Assembly (NCBI GenBank): GCA_005281725.1
Contig: SSBO01000009.1
Location: forward strand, 9,683,438-9,747,437
Direction: 5' to 3'
DNA length: 64,000 nt
Source of the DNA: Wuchereria bancrofti
Lineage: Eukaryota > Nematoda > Chromadorea > Rhabditida > Onchocercidae
Part shown: one piece after another, positions 14,901 to 25,797 of the stretch
Numbering within the stretch: the first letter of the stretch is position 1
Layout: each line of letters begins with the position of its first letter
Made by a program: the position numbers and the translations under genes
Notes under the pieces: generated by a model
What the model saw: only the letters and a program-made list of their open reading frames with translations
What the model was told of the DNA's origin: nothing
Databases searched by the model: none

Positions 14901-17900
14901 GAAATAGTAAAACCAACAACTACTACTACAGCAATTGTTACCACTACGGTACCTGTTACCAATTTTGTCACCGAAATTACTCCAAAATCAACAACCATTG
15001 ATACCATTACTTCTACTGATAATACACCAACTGTTATAACTACAACAACCTTCACATCTACAATTGCTTCGAATCTTTCTTCATCATCATTCACCTCTTC
15101 AATTCCTACTTCAATAACTGATTTCGATAGCACAACAACAACAACCATTAAACCGAATTCATTTCTGTTCAGCACATCATCAGATGACTATCATTTTCGA
15201 AAAATTACACCGGTGAAGAAATTTAAATTTGCTCAGAAATTTCGACAGCAACCACGACTTAAAATACGCAAACCGGGTCAGCTTTCAGTTTCATTTCATA
15301 TTTTATGCATTACATAATTCATGGAAAGTGGAGTACCATAGTGAATTTTGAATTTTCTAAATTGTTAATGGAATAAATTTTAATTTTAATGATTATTTCT
15401 TAATGCATTAATATTTTATACAATTTGTACGTAATATTTTTTTTAAGATTCAGCAAATTATATTATCATTTTTACGATACATTTAAGACTCAACAAATTA
15501 TATTATTATTTTAATAATTTTGTTTAATTTAACTTTCGTTTTTTTTTTTTGTTTTTTAAGATAATGAAAGACTTTTGTGAACAATTTGTATATATTTTTT
15601 TCGTTTTTTAATTTTGCAAAATATTAGATAAAAGATAAAATTTAAAAACCAAACAAAAGTTGAAAATGTATCAATAAGATAAATAAAAATTTCTATTATA
15701 TATATGTTTATTATTATAAAAATCCTATTATTTTTCATTTTTTTTTTACTGTGCTTTATTTATCTTTTGCCTTTTTTTTAAGATGATAAAGGACCTTTAA
15801 GAGGTAATCAAACAGCATCCGGACGAAATCCAATTATTTTACCTCAACTTGAACCATTAAATTTGGAAAATGAAATTGGACAAACAAATCTAGACAATGA
15901 TGCGAATGGTTAGTTAGTTAGTTAAAGAAAAAAAAAAAATTTTTTTTCTCATTTCATTTAAAACTTTTTAAATAACAATTAAATTTACTAAATGAAACGA
16001 TTGGACTATAAAATGTGATATTTTAATTGTTATCCAACACACAAATTCTTCCTAATAAACAACGAACTTAAAAATAATGAGAAAAAGAGGTCAAAAGATT
16101 AGGAAATTAAGAATTGTTTGATCAGAGATGGTATAAAGATAATGAGAAAGAGATGAGAGAGAGAAAAAGAGAGAGAGAGGGAAAGATAGTAAATGGTAGA
16201 AAATTTTGTGCCGAATTTTTATGAAAGAATAACCTATTTTATTTATTTCATGTTTCTGCAATATTAATTTTGCAATAATTGTATTTCATCATAAAAAGGA
16301 AATGCGAAATTAAAACAGATATGATAAGATTAATAAAACTGATAAGATATATTTACATAAAGAGAAAATCAGGGAATAGATGTGGTAAGATAGCAAGAAG
16401 TGATAAAATATGTCTATATTAAAAGCAAGTAAGAAATTAAATAGATGTGATAAGATAATAAGACATGCTTATATAAGAAAATGAGCAGATATGATAGGAT
16501 ATATTTATCAGATATGATAAGATAATAAGACATGTTCAGGCGGCAAAGAAGTGAGAAAAATATGAGATAAATATAAAGTAAGCAGATATAAATATAATAT
16601 GTCTATATAAAGGAAAAATAGAAAAATGGACAGATATGATAAGATAATAAGACATGTTCAGACGGCAAAGAAGTGAGAAAAATAAATAAATACGAAAGTT
16701 AAAAGATGATGAGATATGATATGATAAGATAGTGATATTTCCTATATAAAAAGAAAATGCAAAACTAAAATGTGATAAGCTATGATATATCTATATAATG
16801 TAAGAAAATGATAAAGTAAGCAGATATGATAAGATATTTTATAAAAAAAGGAGCAAAAAACTAAAGAGATATAGTATATACATGGTTTTATCTACTATGA
16901 CAGATGTGATAAGATAATAAGATATGATAAGATTGTCAGCATAAGAGAAATTTGAGAAGGTAAATGAATGCGGAAAGATAATGAAATATAATATGTCTAT
17001 ATAAAGGAAAAATAGAAAAATGGACAGATATGATAAGATAATAAGATATGTTCAGACGGCAAAGAAGTGTAAAAAATAAATAAATACGAAAGTTAAAAGA
17101 TGATGAGATATGATATGATAAGATAGTGATGCTTCCTATATAAAAAGAAAATGCAAAATTAAAATATGATATATCTATATAATGAGAAAATGATAAAGAA
17201 AACAGAAATGATAAGGTATTTACAAAATCGAATGATATCGAGGGAAAAAATAGATAAATAGATAAGAAGAAAAATTAGCATAAAATAAATAGGAAAGAAA
17301 AATAAAAAAAAGTTACTACAAAATAATAAAAATTAATTAAACTTAAATATTAATATGTACTAGGAGGAATTGAAATTTTTACTAATATTATTTCCTTTCT
17401 GACTTTTTTTTTCAAAATTTTTGAAGTTTTCAATGTAGATTAATTAAGTTTTAAAGTGTTTTTTGCGAAGTATTTCAAACTTTTTCAGTTTTTCATTTCT
17501 GTTATCTTTTCTTGCAGGTCATTCAAGTGGTTCAAGTGATTTCAAACTCGATGGTGAATCAAGTAGTGGATTTGATAATTTTGATAAATCGATAGAGTTT
17601 AAATCAGGATCTGGTAAAACTGAAACAAATAATTCAGGATTTGGTACCGGAAAATTTTCAATTAATGAACATGGTTTAACAGGATTTGGTGGTGGTAAAC
17701 CACCACCGGTTGATTTTGGTCAAGCAAGTGTCAGTATATTTGGTAGCAATGAACATAAAAAATCAACAGATGATCGTAACAGGTGGTTTCCTCTTTAATT
17801 TCAATTAATTTTTCTAAATGTATAAGAAAATTTCCATTGAATTTCAAGTAATTATTATAAAAAAAAAGTTAACAATTAGTTTCTAAAAAATTTCTCACCC

Positions 17901-20210
17901 ATAAAGAAAAAATAGTAATGAAAATACAATAATGAAAATTAAAATAATGATGAAAATATAACAACAAATTTTTCTTTTTAGTCTTTTCTGTAATTTCTCC
18001 AAAAAATTAATAAATTACAAATAGTTATTAAAAATTTTCAAAATTTTAGCATAACATCAACAGATTATGAAACAACAAAAATGACAACCGAAAGAATTGA
18101 TAGCACGGATTCTTCAATAGAAACAACATCATTGCAAACTACACAACATTTAAGCGTAACATCATCAACTAATTCACAATCGGCATTGAAAAATTCCGGA
18201 TTAATTCCTGCATTACCACCTTCAGAATTTGATGGTGATTTTGGAACAGGAAAAACAGGAGCAGGAGTATTGGGAGGTTCATTTCATGAAACACAAACAG
18301 GATTCAATAATTTTGGTAACTTTATTTTTTCAATTTGAAATATGAAGTTATTTTTGAAAAAATGAAAAAAAAATGAATAAAAACAAAAAAACAAGGGATT
18401 TTATTGCAAAAATCTAAAATCAATCATAAATTGAAGTTGACTATGGTTAAAATTTTTCTTTTTTAAATAAATTAATTAATTGAATATGCAAATATTTTAT
18501 TGCATATATATTTAAAAAAAAACATTTTATACGATAACTTATTTTTAAGATAATGAAGTTAAAGAATCAATATTTACCGGTGATTCTGCATTAACACCAA
18601 ATCGATTGGGTCCAACTGGTGATGGCCTTGGACCACCAATTCCATCCGGTGCAGCTATACCACCACCGGTACCAGCTGTTGGAATAGGTGGTGCTGCAGC
18701 TGGTATTTTACCTACATTATCAGATCGTTATATTAAAACGCAAATTCCACCAACAACGGTTCGCTTCTTCTTTTTATTTTTCTATTTCTTTTTTTTTTTT
18801 AAATTTAATTAAAAATTTTATTTGATTCTTTTTTGCAATGATAAATGATATCTAAATTTTCCGTTCTCTTTTTTCTTTAACTAATCTAATTTTTATGTGA
18901 GAAAATGATTGATGTTATCGAAAAGAAGAATGAAACGATTGCATAATTATCACCAATCTGAATGAAAATTTCACTTTTATCATTCTTGATAGCATATTTT
19001 GCGTATTGTTTATAAAATTAATGTTAATACTTAATCATTTTTATGTCATGTTTGATTTTCAAAAAAAAAAAAAAAAAAATTGTTGAATTCAATAAATTTT
19101 TCAAAAATCTTATATGAAGAAAAGAAAAATTTTTTTCCGATAGTTTCTATTACACAAAAAACAAAAAGAAAAAAGAAAAAAAGAAAAAAAAAAGCAGAAA
19201 CAAAAACACAGTTTGTTTCTTATTTCTTTGTTTTTAACTTGGAAATTTTTACTTTTTAATTTTCAACATTTCATTTCTTATTTAAAATGCTATAACTTCT
19301 TCTTTCTTATTTTTAGATTAAACCATCTGCATTATTGAATTTTTTAACTAAAGCAGATATTGGTTTCAATCAGGCAATCAATCATTTTGAGCAGGGTACA
19401 CCAATTGAATCCGCCGCAATTGATATTTTAGAAGTAAATTATATATTTTATATTTTTCTTATATTTTTTGAAAATTATTAAATTGTCGTTCTGAATTTTG
19501 ATTTTTTTACCAGAACACAAATACATCGTTCTTTTTTTCATGCTTTTTTTTCTGAGGAATATATTTTTTTAAAGATAATCAAAGATTATTAATCAATTAT
19601 GCTAATTGACATTGCTCCTAATAACATCAATTATTCTAGTGAATACGGTATCACGAGGAATGATACAGTATGCCATCTATTATCGTATACTGATGATTTA
19701 ATTTCGATTGTAATAAATACTGCATTTTTTTTACTGCACTGCTGTTTTTTTGATGTAAAAATATATTTCATTACGAATAAATTGCATCATAATTTTTAAA
19801 TTTCAGGTTGCATTGGGTAGTGAAAAATTAGATAGCCAAGCTAAATTGCTAGGCCATATTGATCGAACAATTGGCATTGATAATTTGCAAAGGCTGCAAA
19901 GATGGGTAAATACAGGTGGTGCATTGGACGCTCTCAAAGAGCAGGTTTAATTTAGAAATCGACTTTATTTAGATTATATTAAAGTAATTAATTCATTAAG
20001 AAATAAAAAGAATTGTCTATTTTTTTAAAAATTGAATTATTATTATTATTATTACTATTAATTATTATTATCATTATTATTCGTATATCTAATCAATAAT
20101 TTTATTTTTAGCTTGTAAACTTTGTTAAGAACTATACAATACCGACGAATTTGCTTCCTACCGTACCACCGCAATTGCAGTATCTTTTTGCTCCAGGAAG
20201 GAAACGATAG
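2975..20210 (+). CDS. Secreted low-complexity protein of unknown function (839 aa, 14 exons)
   Basis: Exons read as 2975-3064, 12379-12503, 12641-12758, 13300-13548, 13885-14149, 14218-14277, 14884-15276, 15783-15908, 17518-17782, 18050-18315, 18550-18758, 19317-19433, 19807-19944 and 20112-20210. All junctions are GT..AG, the phases agree, and the total is 2520 nt. The first 30 residues are a hydrophobic signal-like segment (MLALFYYLQYLLLLY...). Next come a basic region (FDYRRRPSH), a Thr-rich tract near residues 147-170, a short poly-Gln near 243-248, a Thr/Ser-rich mucin-like stretch near 310-375, a Gly/Ser/Phe-rich region (476-563), and a Pro/Gly/Ala-rich segment (653-720). The C-terminus (723-839) is more ordered and probably helical, ending in GRKR. 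I recognise no domain. It may be an extracellular, cuticle- or matrix-associated nematode protein (inference). The least certain parts are the first exon, 9.3 kb from the second, and exon 6, which relies on a GTCAGT donor. Confidence 0.7.
3065..12378 (+). other. 9.3 kb first intron of the secreted-protein gene (nothing coding seen)
   Basis: The intron runs from a GTAAGT donor to a TTTTCAG acceptor. It holds A/T homopolymers, an AAT/GAT trinucleotide array near 8744-9010, and scattered TAA/ATT repeats. No open frame on either strand looks like an exon of a nested gene. If exon 1 is wrongly assigned, most of this interval is intergenic. Confidence 0.5.
8744..9010. repeat. AAT/GAT/AAC trinucleotide array
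   Basis: Imperfect trinucleotide tract, mainly AAT with GAT, AAC and AGT variants, that opens long Asn- or Tyr/Ile-rich frames on both strands. These frames are by-products of the repeat. Confidence 0.85.
16140..17270. repeat. Intronic AGATATGATAAGATAATAAG-type repeat with a ~394 bp duplication
   Basis: The intron between 15909 and 17517 is packed with variants of a GATATGATAAGATAATAAGA motif and of CTATATAAAG. A longer block starting near 16601 (GTCTATATAAAGG, then ACATGTTCAGACGGCAAAG, then ATACGAAAGTTAAAAGATG) recurs from about 16995, nearly unchanged over roughly 170 bp. A partial third copy with GTTCAGGCGGCAAAGAAG lies near 16530. Confidence 0.8.
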
Positions 20211-21716
20211 CTGCTGTTTGGTTATGGTAATCAAGCGGGTACAATGAACTTCGTTCTTTTTTTTTGTTTTTTCAATAACAAATTGTTTAATTTTGCTCAG
20301 AATCCTTGCAATTGGTACTTTTTTATTTTTGTCACCAGAAAAGGACGAAGTAGTATGTTTGTGTGTATTTATATGCGGTTGTGATAAAATGTATTGCAAA
20401 ATTAATTCAAATATTTCTTACATATTTTTATTTTGATTGACGATAGAATAATTGAGGTATTTTTTTTTTGTTTTGATAATGTTAATGTAATAATTCATTA
20501 ATTATCTCTTAAGTCATAATCAGTTAATTACCTTTTATACTTAAATATTGGTTGAGCTATAAACTAATACTTATGACATTTTATGTATCAATAACCAATG
20601 AAACTGAAATTTTTTTTGTCCAGTTAAAGAATAGAAATTGTTTCTGGTGCAGTTGATATGCCTCTAAATGTCTTTCAATTCTCGACTATCTCTCAAGACC
20701 TGAAACCATTTCTACAAGTTGATCTTTCTTCTTTCTCACTTCTTAAAATATTAATGGAATTTTGAGGTGAACTAACACCTATATCAATTGAAAGTTTTGA
20801 TTTAGAATTTAGGAAAGAAAACCGATGAAAATGACAGGAGAAAAGGAAGAATACTAAGCAGTAGCAATTTTTTTTTTGTTTGATAAACAGATGATGAACT
20901 ATTGATACTTGTGTTTGTTAATTTCTGATTGAAAATGATAAGAAAAAGAGATATAAGGAGCAAAGTCACAGCTATCATTCGATTTTATTGTCAAAAACAA
21001 AAGTGAACAATGTCAGTGTATTCGAAACAAAAAAAAACGAGCAAACAAATTAATCTAAAAAAAAAAAAAGAATAACTTTATTGAATACAACGAATTTCAC
21101 AATTCAAAATGCACTGAATACTGAAACTATAATTTATTATTCTAAACACTGTGTATTCTCAACTATGAATGAAAAATATACAATAATTTAATCTATCCTA
21201 AATGTTCATAGTTGCATATTAAATTAATCTTGAATCTATCTCTAATCTATCAAAAATCTATCAAAAACTAACTGTCACTTTCGCTACGAACTTCCATTTT
21301 TGTTTTCGCTATTATTATTTGCATTTTCGAACCAAGGAGCAATTCAGCGGAAGAAGAACAGTGTTGTGTTTGTCTAATATTTAATATATATATCTTATAA
21401 TTGGTTGCACGGTTATGTCATTTCTATGTGTATATATTTTAGTAACTCAATGCACAGTTGTATGTTTCCCGATATATTTATACAAATCGCCCTACCTTTT
21501 TTCAGGTGCTCTATAACTTAGGCTCGAAATTATTGCCTTTTTTTTATCTAAATTGTAACAAACTATTAAATTTGTAGGAATCTGTTCTTTTTTTTCTTCA
21601 ACTGGTAGTAAATTATATCAGCTATAATAAAACAAAAATAAGGTTTATGTACATGTGAAACATGAAATATTTCTTTAAAAAGTGAAATTATAGGATAACT
21701 ACATCAGTTGAGATCG
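20211..21716. other. 3' intergenic region between convergent genes
   Basis: The stop codons of the secreted-protein gene (+) and of NAA40 (-) face each other here. No coding exon is visible. A minus-strand AATAAA at 21077-21082 could serve NAA40. The remainder is A+T-rich sequence with homopolymers. Confidence 0.6.
21077..21082 (-). terminator. Candidate poly(A) signal of NAA40
   Basis: Reads AATAAA on the minus strand, about 635 nt beyond the NAA40 stop codon. Position and motif are compatible, but no transcript evidence is available. Confidence 0.35.
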
Positions 21717-23832
21717 TCATTCAGATAACGTTTTTGATAAAATCAGATAATCACCAGAGTCTGGACATGATGAATCAACACTAAAGCCATTTTTGTGAAA
21801 GAATGCAAGCGAATTTCCATTAAATGCAAACACTGTAGCCATCACTTTGTCCATTGACATCCTAAAATTATCCAACACTCCAAATAACTAGCATATCAAA
21901 AATTCATCATCGCAAAATTTCAGTCTAATAAATAATTATTATCCAAGTTAAAGTCAATGCTAGCTCACCAACGATGAACGTAATAGACAATAAAGTTCGG
22001 TACCAGCCATAATCATATACCGGTTGATGTCTTATTGCTAACCTTATTAAAAAACTAAGAGTTATATCCGCTTATTTCACATAAATATTTACCATTTAAT
22101 ATTTTTATTATACAAAAAATCAAGAGCTTTTGATAATCACTGATTGAGATATATTAGTTTGCAATAGGACCTGTTATAGTTCTAACAAAGAATTTGAAAA
22201 AAAAAAAAATTCTAACAAATAACAAAAAAACTTTTAGCAATTCAATTCTTTGAAGTTCTGAAAACTTTCATAATTTTGAGTCCAGCACAAACATAGCCAA
22301 ATTTTAGTTTCACTGCTCAATTATGCACTATAGCGTTTTTTTCTTTTCATTTCCAGGTCCTACTATCTAAAAAAGAGAAAATGTTGAACAGCATAAAAAT
22401 GATGATTACTTCTTTCCAAGACATTCGGCAATGGACAAAAGAGTCGATCCAATACCTTTAACTTGATATTCGCTTTCTACCTGTATCTCATAACTGAAAT
22501 AAAAAAATTCCAGACATAACAAGAAGTTCCGAAAAAAAGAAAAAAAAAAGGTTTTAATTCATCTTTCTTTCGTTAAAACCACAACATAGTAAGCAAAAAA
22601 CTTAGATGTCATCCCTTCCAACTTGTCCTTTAATGCATATAGCAATTGAATTCTCCAAAAATTAGTCAACGATATAACTAAACTATAAAATTAGCTCATA
22701 TAAACGTTATAATGCAGATGTATAACATGTGACAACACTGTTTGAGTTTAAATGAAGTTTCCAAAACATTCATAACATTACTTCTATTCATAACATTATC
22801 TCTTATCAACATTATCACCTAGTTCTAAGATATCGAAAAAGTAGCAGTGATACTAAAATCATTTGATAATATCTTTAAAATGAATGCTAACAAATACTAA
22901 CCAATATAATACAGCTGAATCGAAATCAATATCAAAACGATAATGCAAATAAGCGATCGGTTTATTAGTTTCATTCCTTGCGATGATATATCTGTAAGTA
23001 GCATTTTCATGTCGTTTACTATCTAATGAAAGAATGATAAAATTAAGAAAATAATAAATAAAACTACTATTCTATCTTTCGATGGCAAATTCTACAAATA
23101 CCTTGATGTAGTCGCTTGAAATTCTTGTTTTTTGCTTACTTCATCGTATCCCCATTGAGAGATCTCATACATTGCACGCATATTAACTACAAACAACTGG
23201 AAAATCCATTGAAATTCCTCGTCACTTAAGTGTGTACCCCATGAAAACGTAAAATGGACCTTTTCACTAAAAATTAATTTAATGAATTAGTTATGGGGAA
23301 AAACTGAGGAAAAAAACTGACGAATATGTAATAAACAATGTAAAATGTTTCATCAAATTTTTCTTTCAAAATTAAATCAGAAATATTAATATATTAATCC
23401 TAATATTAATACTAATCAAGTAGAGGAAAAAAAAATCCAATCAATTATTTTATATAGAAAAGGGAACAAAAATACTATTATTAGACTTACTAAGTAAAAA
23501 AAAAATTGAAGCTAATATGTAACAGCAACTTTTTTCTCTTGAAACTATTATCAACTGTTTTTAGGGAAAAAAGAGAAATAATTAATGCATGTAATTAATT
23601 CTTCCTTCCTTAAACTTTTTTAAAATTCTAAAAAAAAATCAAAATTATCACCAATTTATCCAATAGAAAGAAATACCCGAAAAATACCTAATATCAACTT
23701 GTTGAACAAAGATAAAATATTGAATAAAAATATAAACCTTGGAAAATTTTCAAAACGTGTGGTACCACCGATAGCATTTTCAGTATTGATCAATTTTGTT
23801 GCTTTCTTTACTAATTTCTTTTTTGCATCCAT
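21717..23832 (-). CDS. NAA40: N-alpha-acetyltransferase 40 (NatD), histone H2A/H4 N-terminal acetyltransferase
   Basis: Minus-strand exons are 23832-23738, 23266-23102, 23018-22902, 22493-22410 and 21861-21717; phases agree and give 201 residues. The NatD family acetylates the N-terminal serine of histones H4 and H2A using acetyl-CoA. The protein follows NAA40 along its length: an N-terminal Lys-rich segment, NMRAMYEISQWGYDE (equivalent to the family's NMQTMYEQSEWGWKD), PIAYLHYRFDID, YEIQVESEYQVKGIG carrying the Q-x-x-G-x-G acetyl-CoA loop (Gln136-Gly141), then VMATVFAFN and the C-terminal SxCPDSGDYLILS. It is slightly shorter than the roughly 237-residue human protein because it lacks the Cys/His-rich tail. 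The third exon needs an unusual ATAG acceptor; the TAG just before it would put a stop in frame. A TTTTTCAG acceptor lies 7 nt before the ATG, suggesting trans-splicing. Confidence 0.9.
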
Positions 23833-25797
23833 TTTTGTCCTGAAAAAAAAAAAACAAGATCAGTAATAAAAATAATCAAAGAATAGAATGAAAATGCTAA
23901 AAGTTGTTCAAATTTTAGGCATATGATTTTGTATTTTTAAAATATTTAATTCACTTTGACATAGACCGTATCATTATGGCCATATATTATGGCCATGGCC
24001 CGGAGCCAAAGAAAGCCTTAAAAATTATTTCAACGTAGACTATACTATCATGGCCATATACATACATATTACATCTAAAGATTTCTAATTTGAGTTATTA
24101 AATCTAAAACTTCAAATTAGCCATAACCGGAAATTTTGACCGTACTACCCGTATGCGATAATTTTACTGTTTCCGTAAACACTCAATTCATTTTAACTAT
24201 TGTTCCGGCAAAAATCAGGAAATGGCAAAAGAAAAAACACTGAGAAGTTTAAATGATAGGAAAGGGTGGAGGAATTACTCCTTCAGATAGTATAAAAGAT
24301 GAATAAATTCAAGAAAGAATGAAAGAAAAAAAGCAACGATGAAATAGCATATGATTATGAGAGAAGAGTGAATGAATGAATAATTGATAAAGTGATAAAA
24401 AGTTTGAAAAAATATCTAACTGTAATATGTAAAATGATATTAATGAAAACTTATAAATAATAGTGCTGCGTGCAATGATTATGAATTAATTGATAATGAC
24501 CGGATCCGGAAAATAGCCAGCCAGGACAGGTTTATGTTCAAAGTGCGAAAAGCATTAATTTAACAGGATAAGTCAGGATGTTAATGTTTTTTTCGGGAAA
24601 TTAGGGTAAGATTAAGGATGGGCTAATTTGTTATCAAATTTGTTACAATTATAATTACTTAATTTCATGGCAAATTATTTGTAATCGAAATTTAGATTTC
24701 CGTAAATTTATCAGTAATCAATAGTTTTTGCATATTTCGTTGATAATTTGTTAAAAAGTTAACTTTCCACACAAAAACACGGTATCGTCCAAAACAAAAA
24801 AAGGAGGATTAGCTATGAATTATCCCTTTTCCATTCCGTTTTTCCGTTTTTTCTGCTTGTTTGATGTGCTGTTCCGGTTCGGTCAAGATGTTATTATGCT
24901 GATTTTTATGTGTATAATATGTATAATTTCTTTCATTCATTTTTCAGTTTCATCTCATTATTACTGCGAAGAACGGTTGCTTCTTTTATCTGCGTTTTTG
25001 TTTTCCTGAATTGAAATTTCTTGAGATTGTCATTTTGCTTTTTTCTTTCGATATTTCCCTGTTTCTTTGTTTTGTTTTGTTTTGTTTTCATTTTTCTCCA
25101 TTTTATTCGTGTTCACAATTTTCTTCATTAATATGTAAAAACCGAATTGGATTTTGTGAAGATTTTAAATCGGTGCATCAGTGTTCTTATCCTTAAATTT
25201 TATCAGCATTTAACTGTGAATATTAATGAAATATTGATTAATCAGATTATTACTGATAAAACTACTCAATTAATGTATTTTGTAAAATTAATGAATACTT
25301 AATAAAAATTATTGGTTAAGTATAAATTAGATTAATCGGATTATCTGTTTCGCAAATATTACCATTATTATTATTTTACTATTACTACTACTATTACTAT
25401 TCTTTATTATTTTTGTTATTATTATCTTACTATTATTATTGATTGTAAATTGTCATATATTTCTAATACGTTCAGCTATAAAGTGATTAATTTAATTACA
25501 TCCAATAGGATTTTAGCCAAGCTTTGTACATTTTTTCGTGATTTTGTTTTTTGATGACTTTTGAATTTTGCGGATTTTCGATTTAATTTTATGACGATAG
25601 AATGCTACAAATTTCATCATCTATATATGTTTATTTATTTATTTATCTATCTCATTTTTAGGCATAGTTTACTATAATATGTTACATGAAAATTAATCTT
25701 GCAACTATTTTTTATATATTTAAAACGGAATTTCATGCATATATTACTTGTAAATTTATATTTTGATTTAAGTAATAGATGTAACATTTAGTAATAA
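23833..25797. other. Divergent upstream region between NAA40 and the TDRD3-like gene
   Basis: Probably contains the promoters of both flanking genes. A direct repeat with TAGAC...ATGGCCATAT occurs at about 23963-23985 and 24036-24059, and a G+C-richer patch lies near 24500-24560. Hydrophobic open frames at 24815-25196 look like chance frames in T-rich sequence. A TTA/CTA trinucleotide tract lies near 25362-25440. Confidence 0.5.

Noticed and set aside
14813..15175. Minus-strand Val-rich frame
   Set aside because: Antisense shadow of the Thr/Ser-rich exon 14884-15276.
24815..25196. Two adjacent hydrophobic frames upstream of TDRD3
   Set aside because: Phe/Ile/Leu/Cys-dominated, from T-rich DNA; no acceptor, donor or conserved motif supports them.
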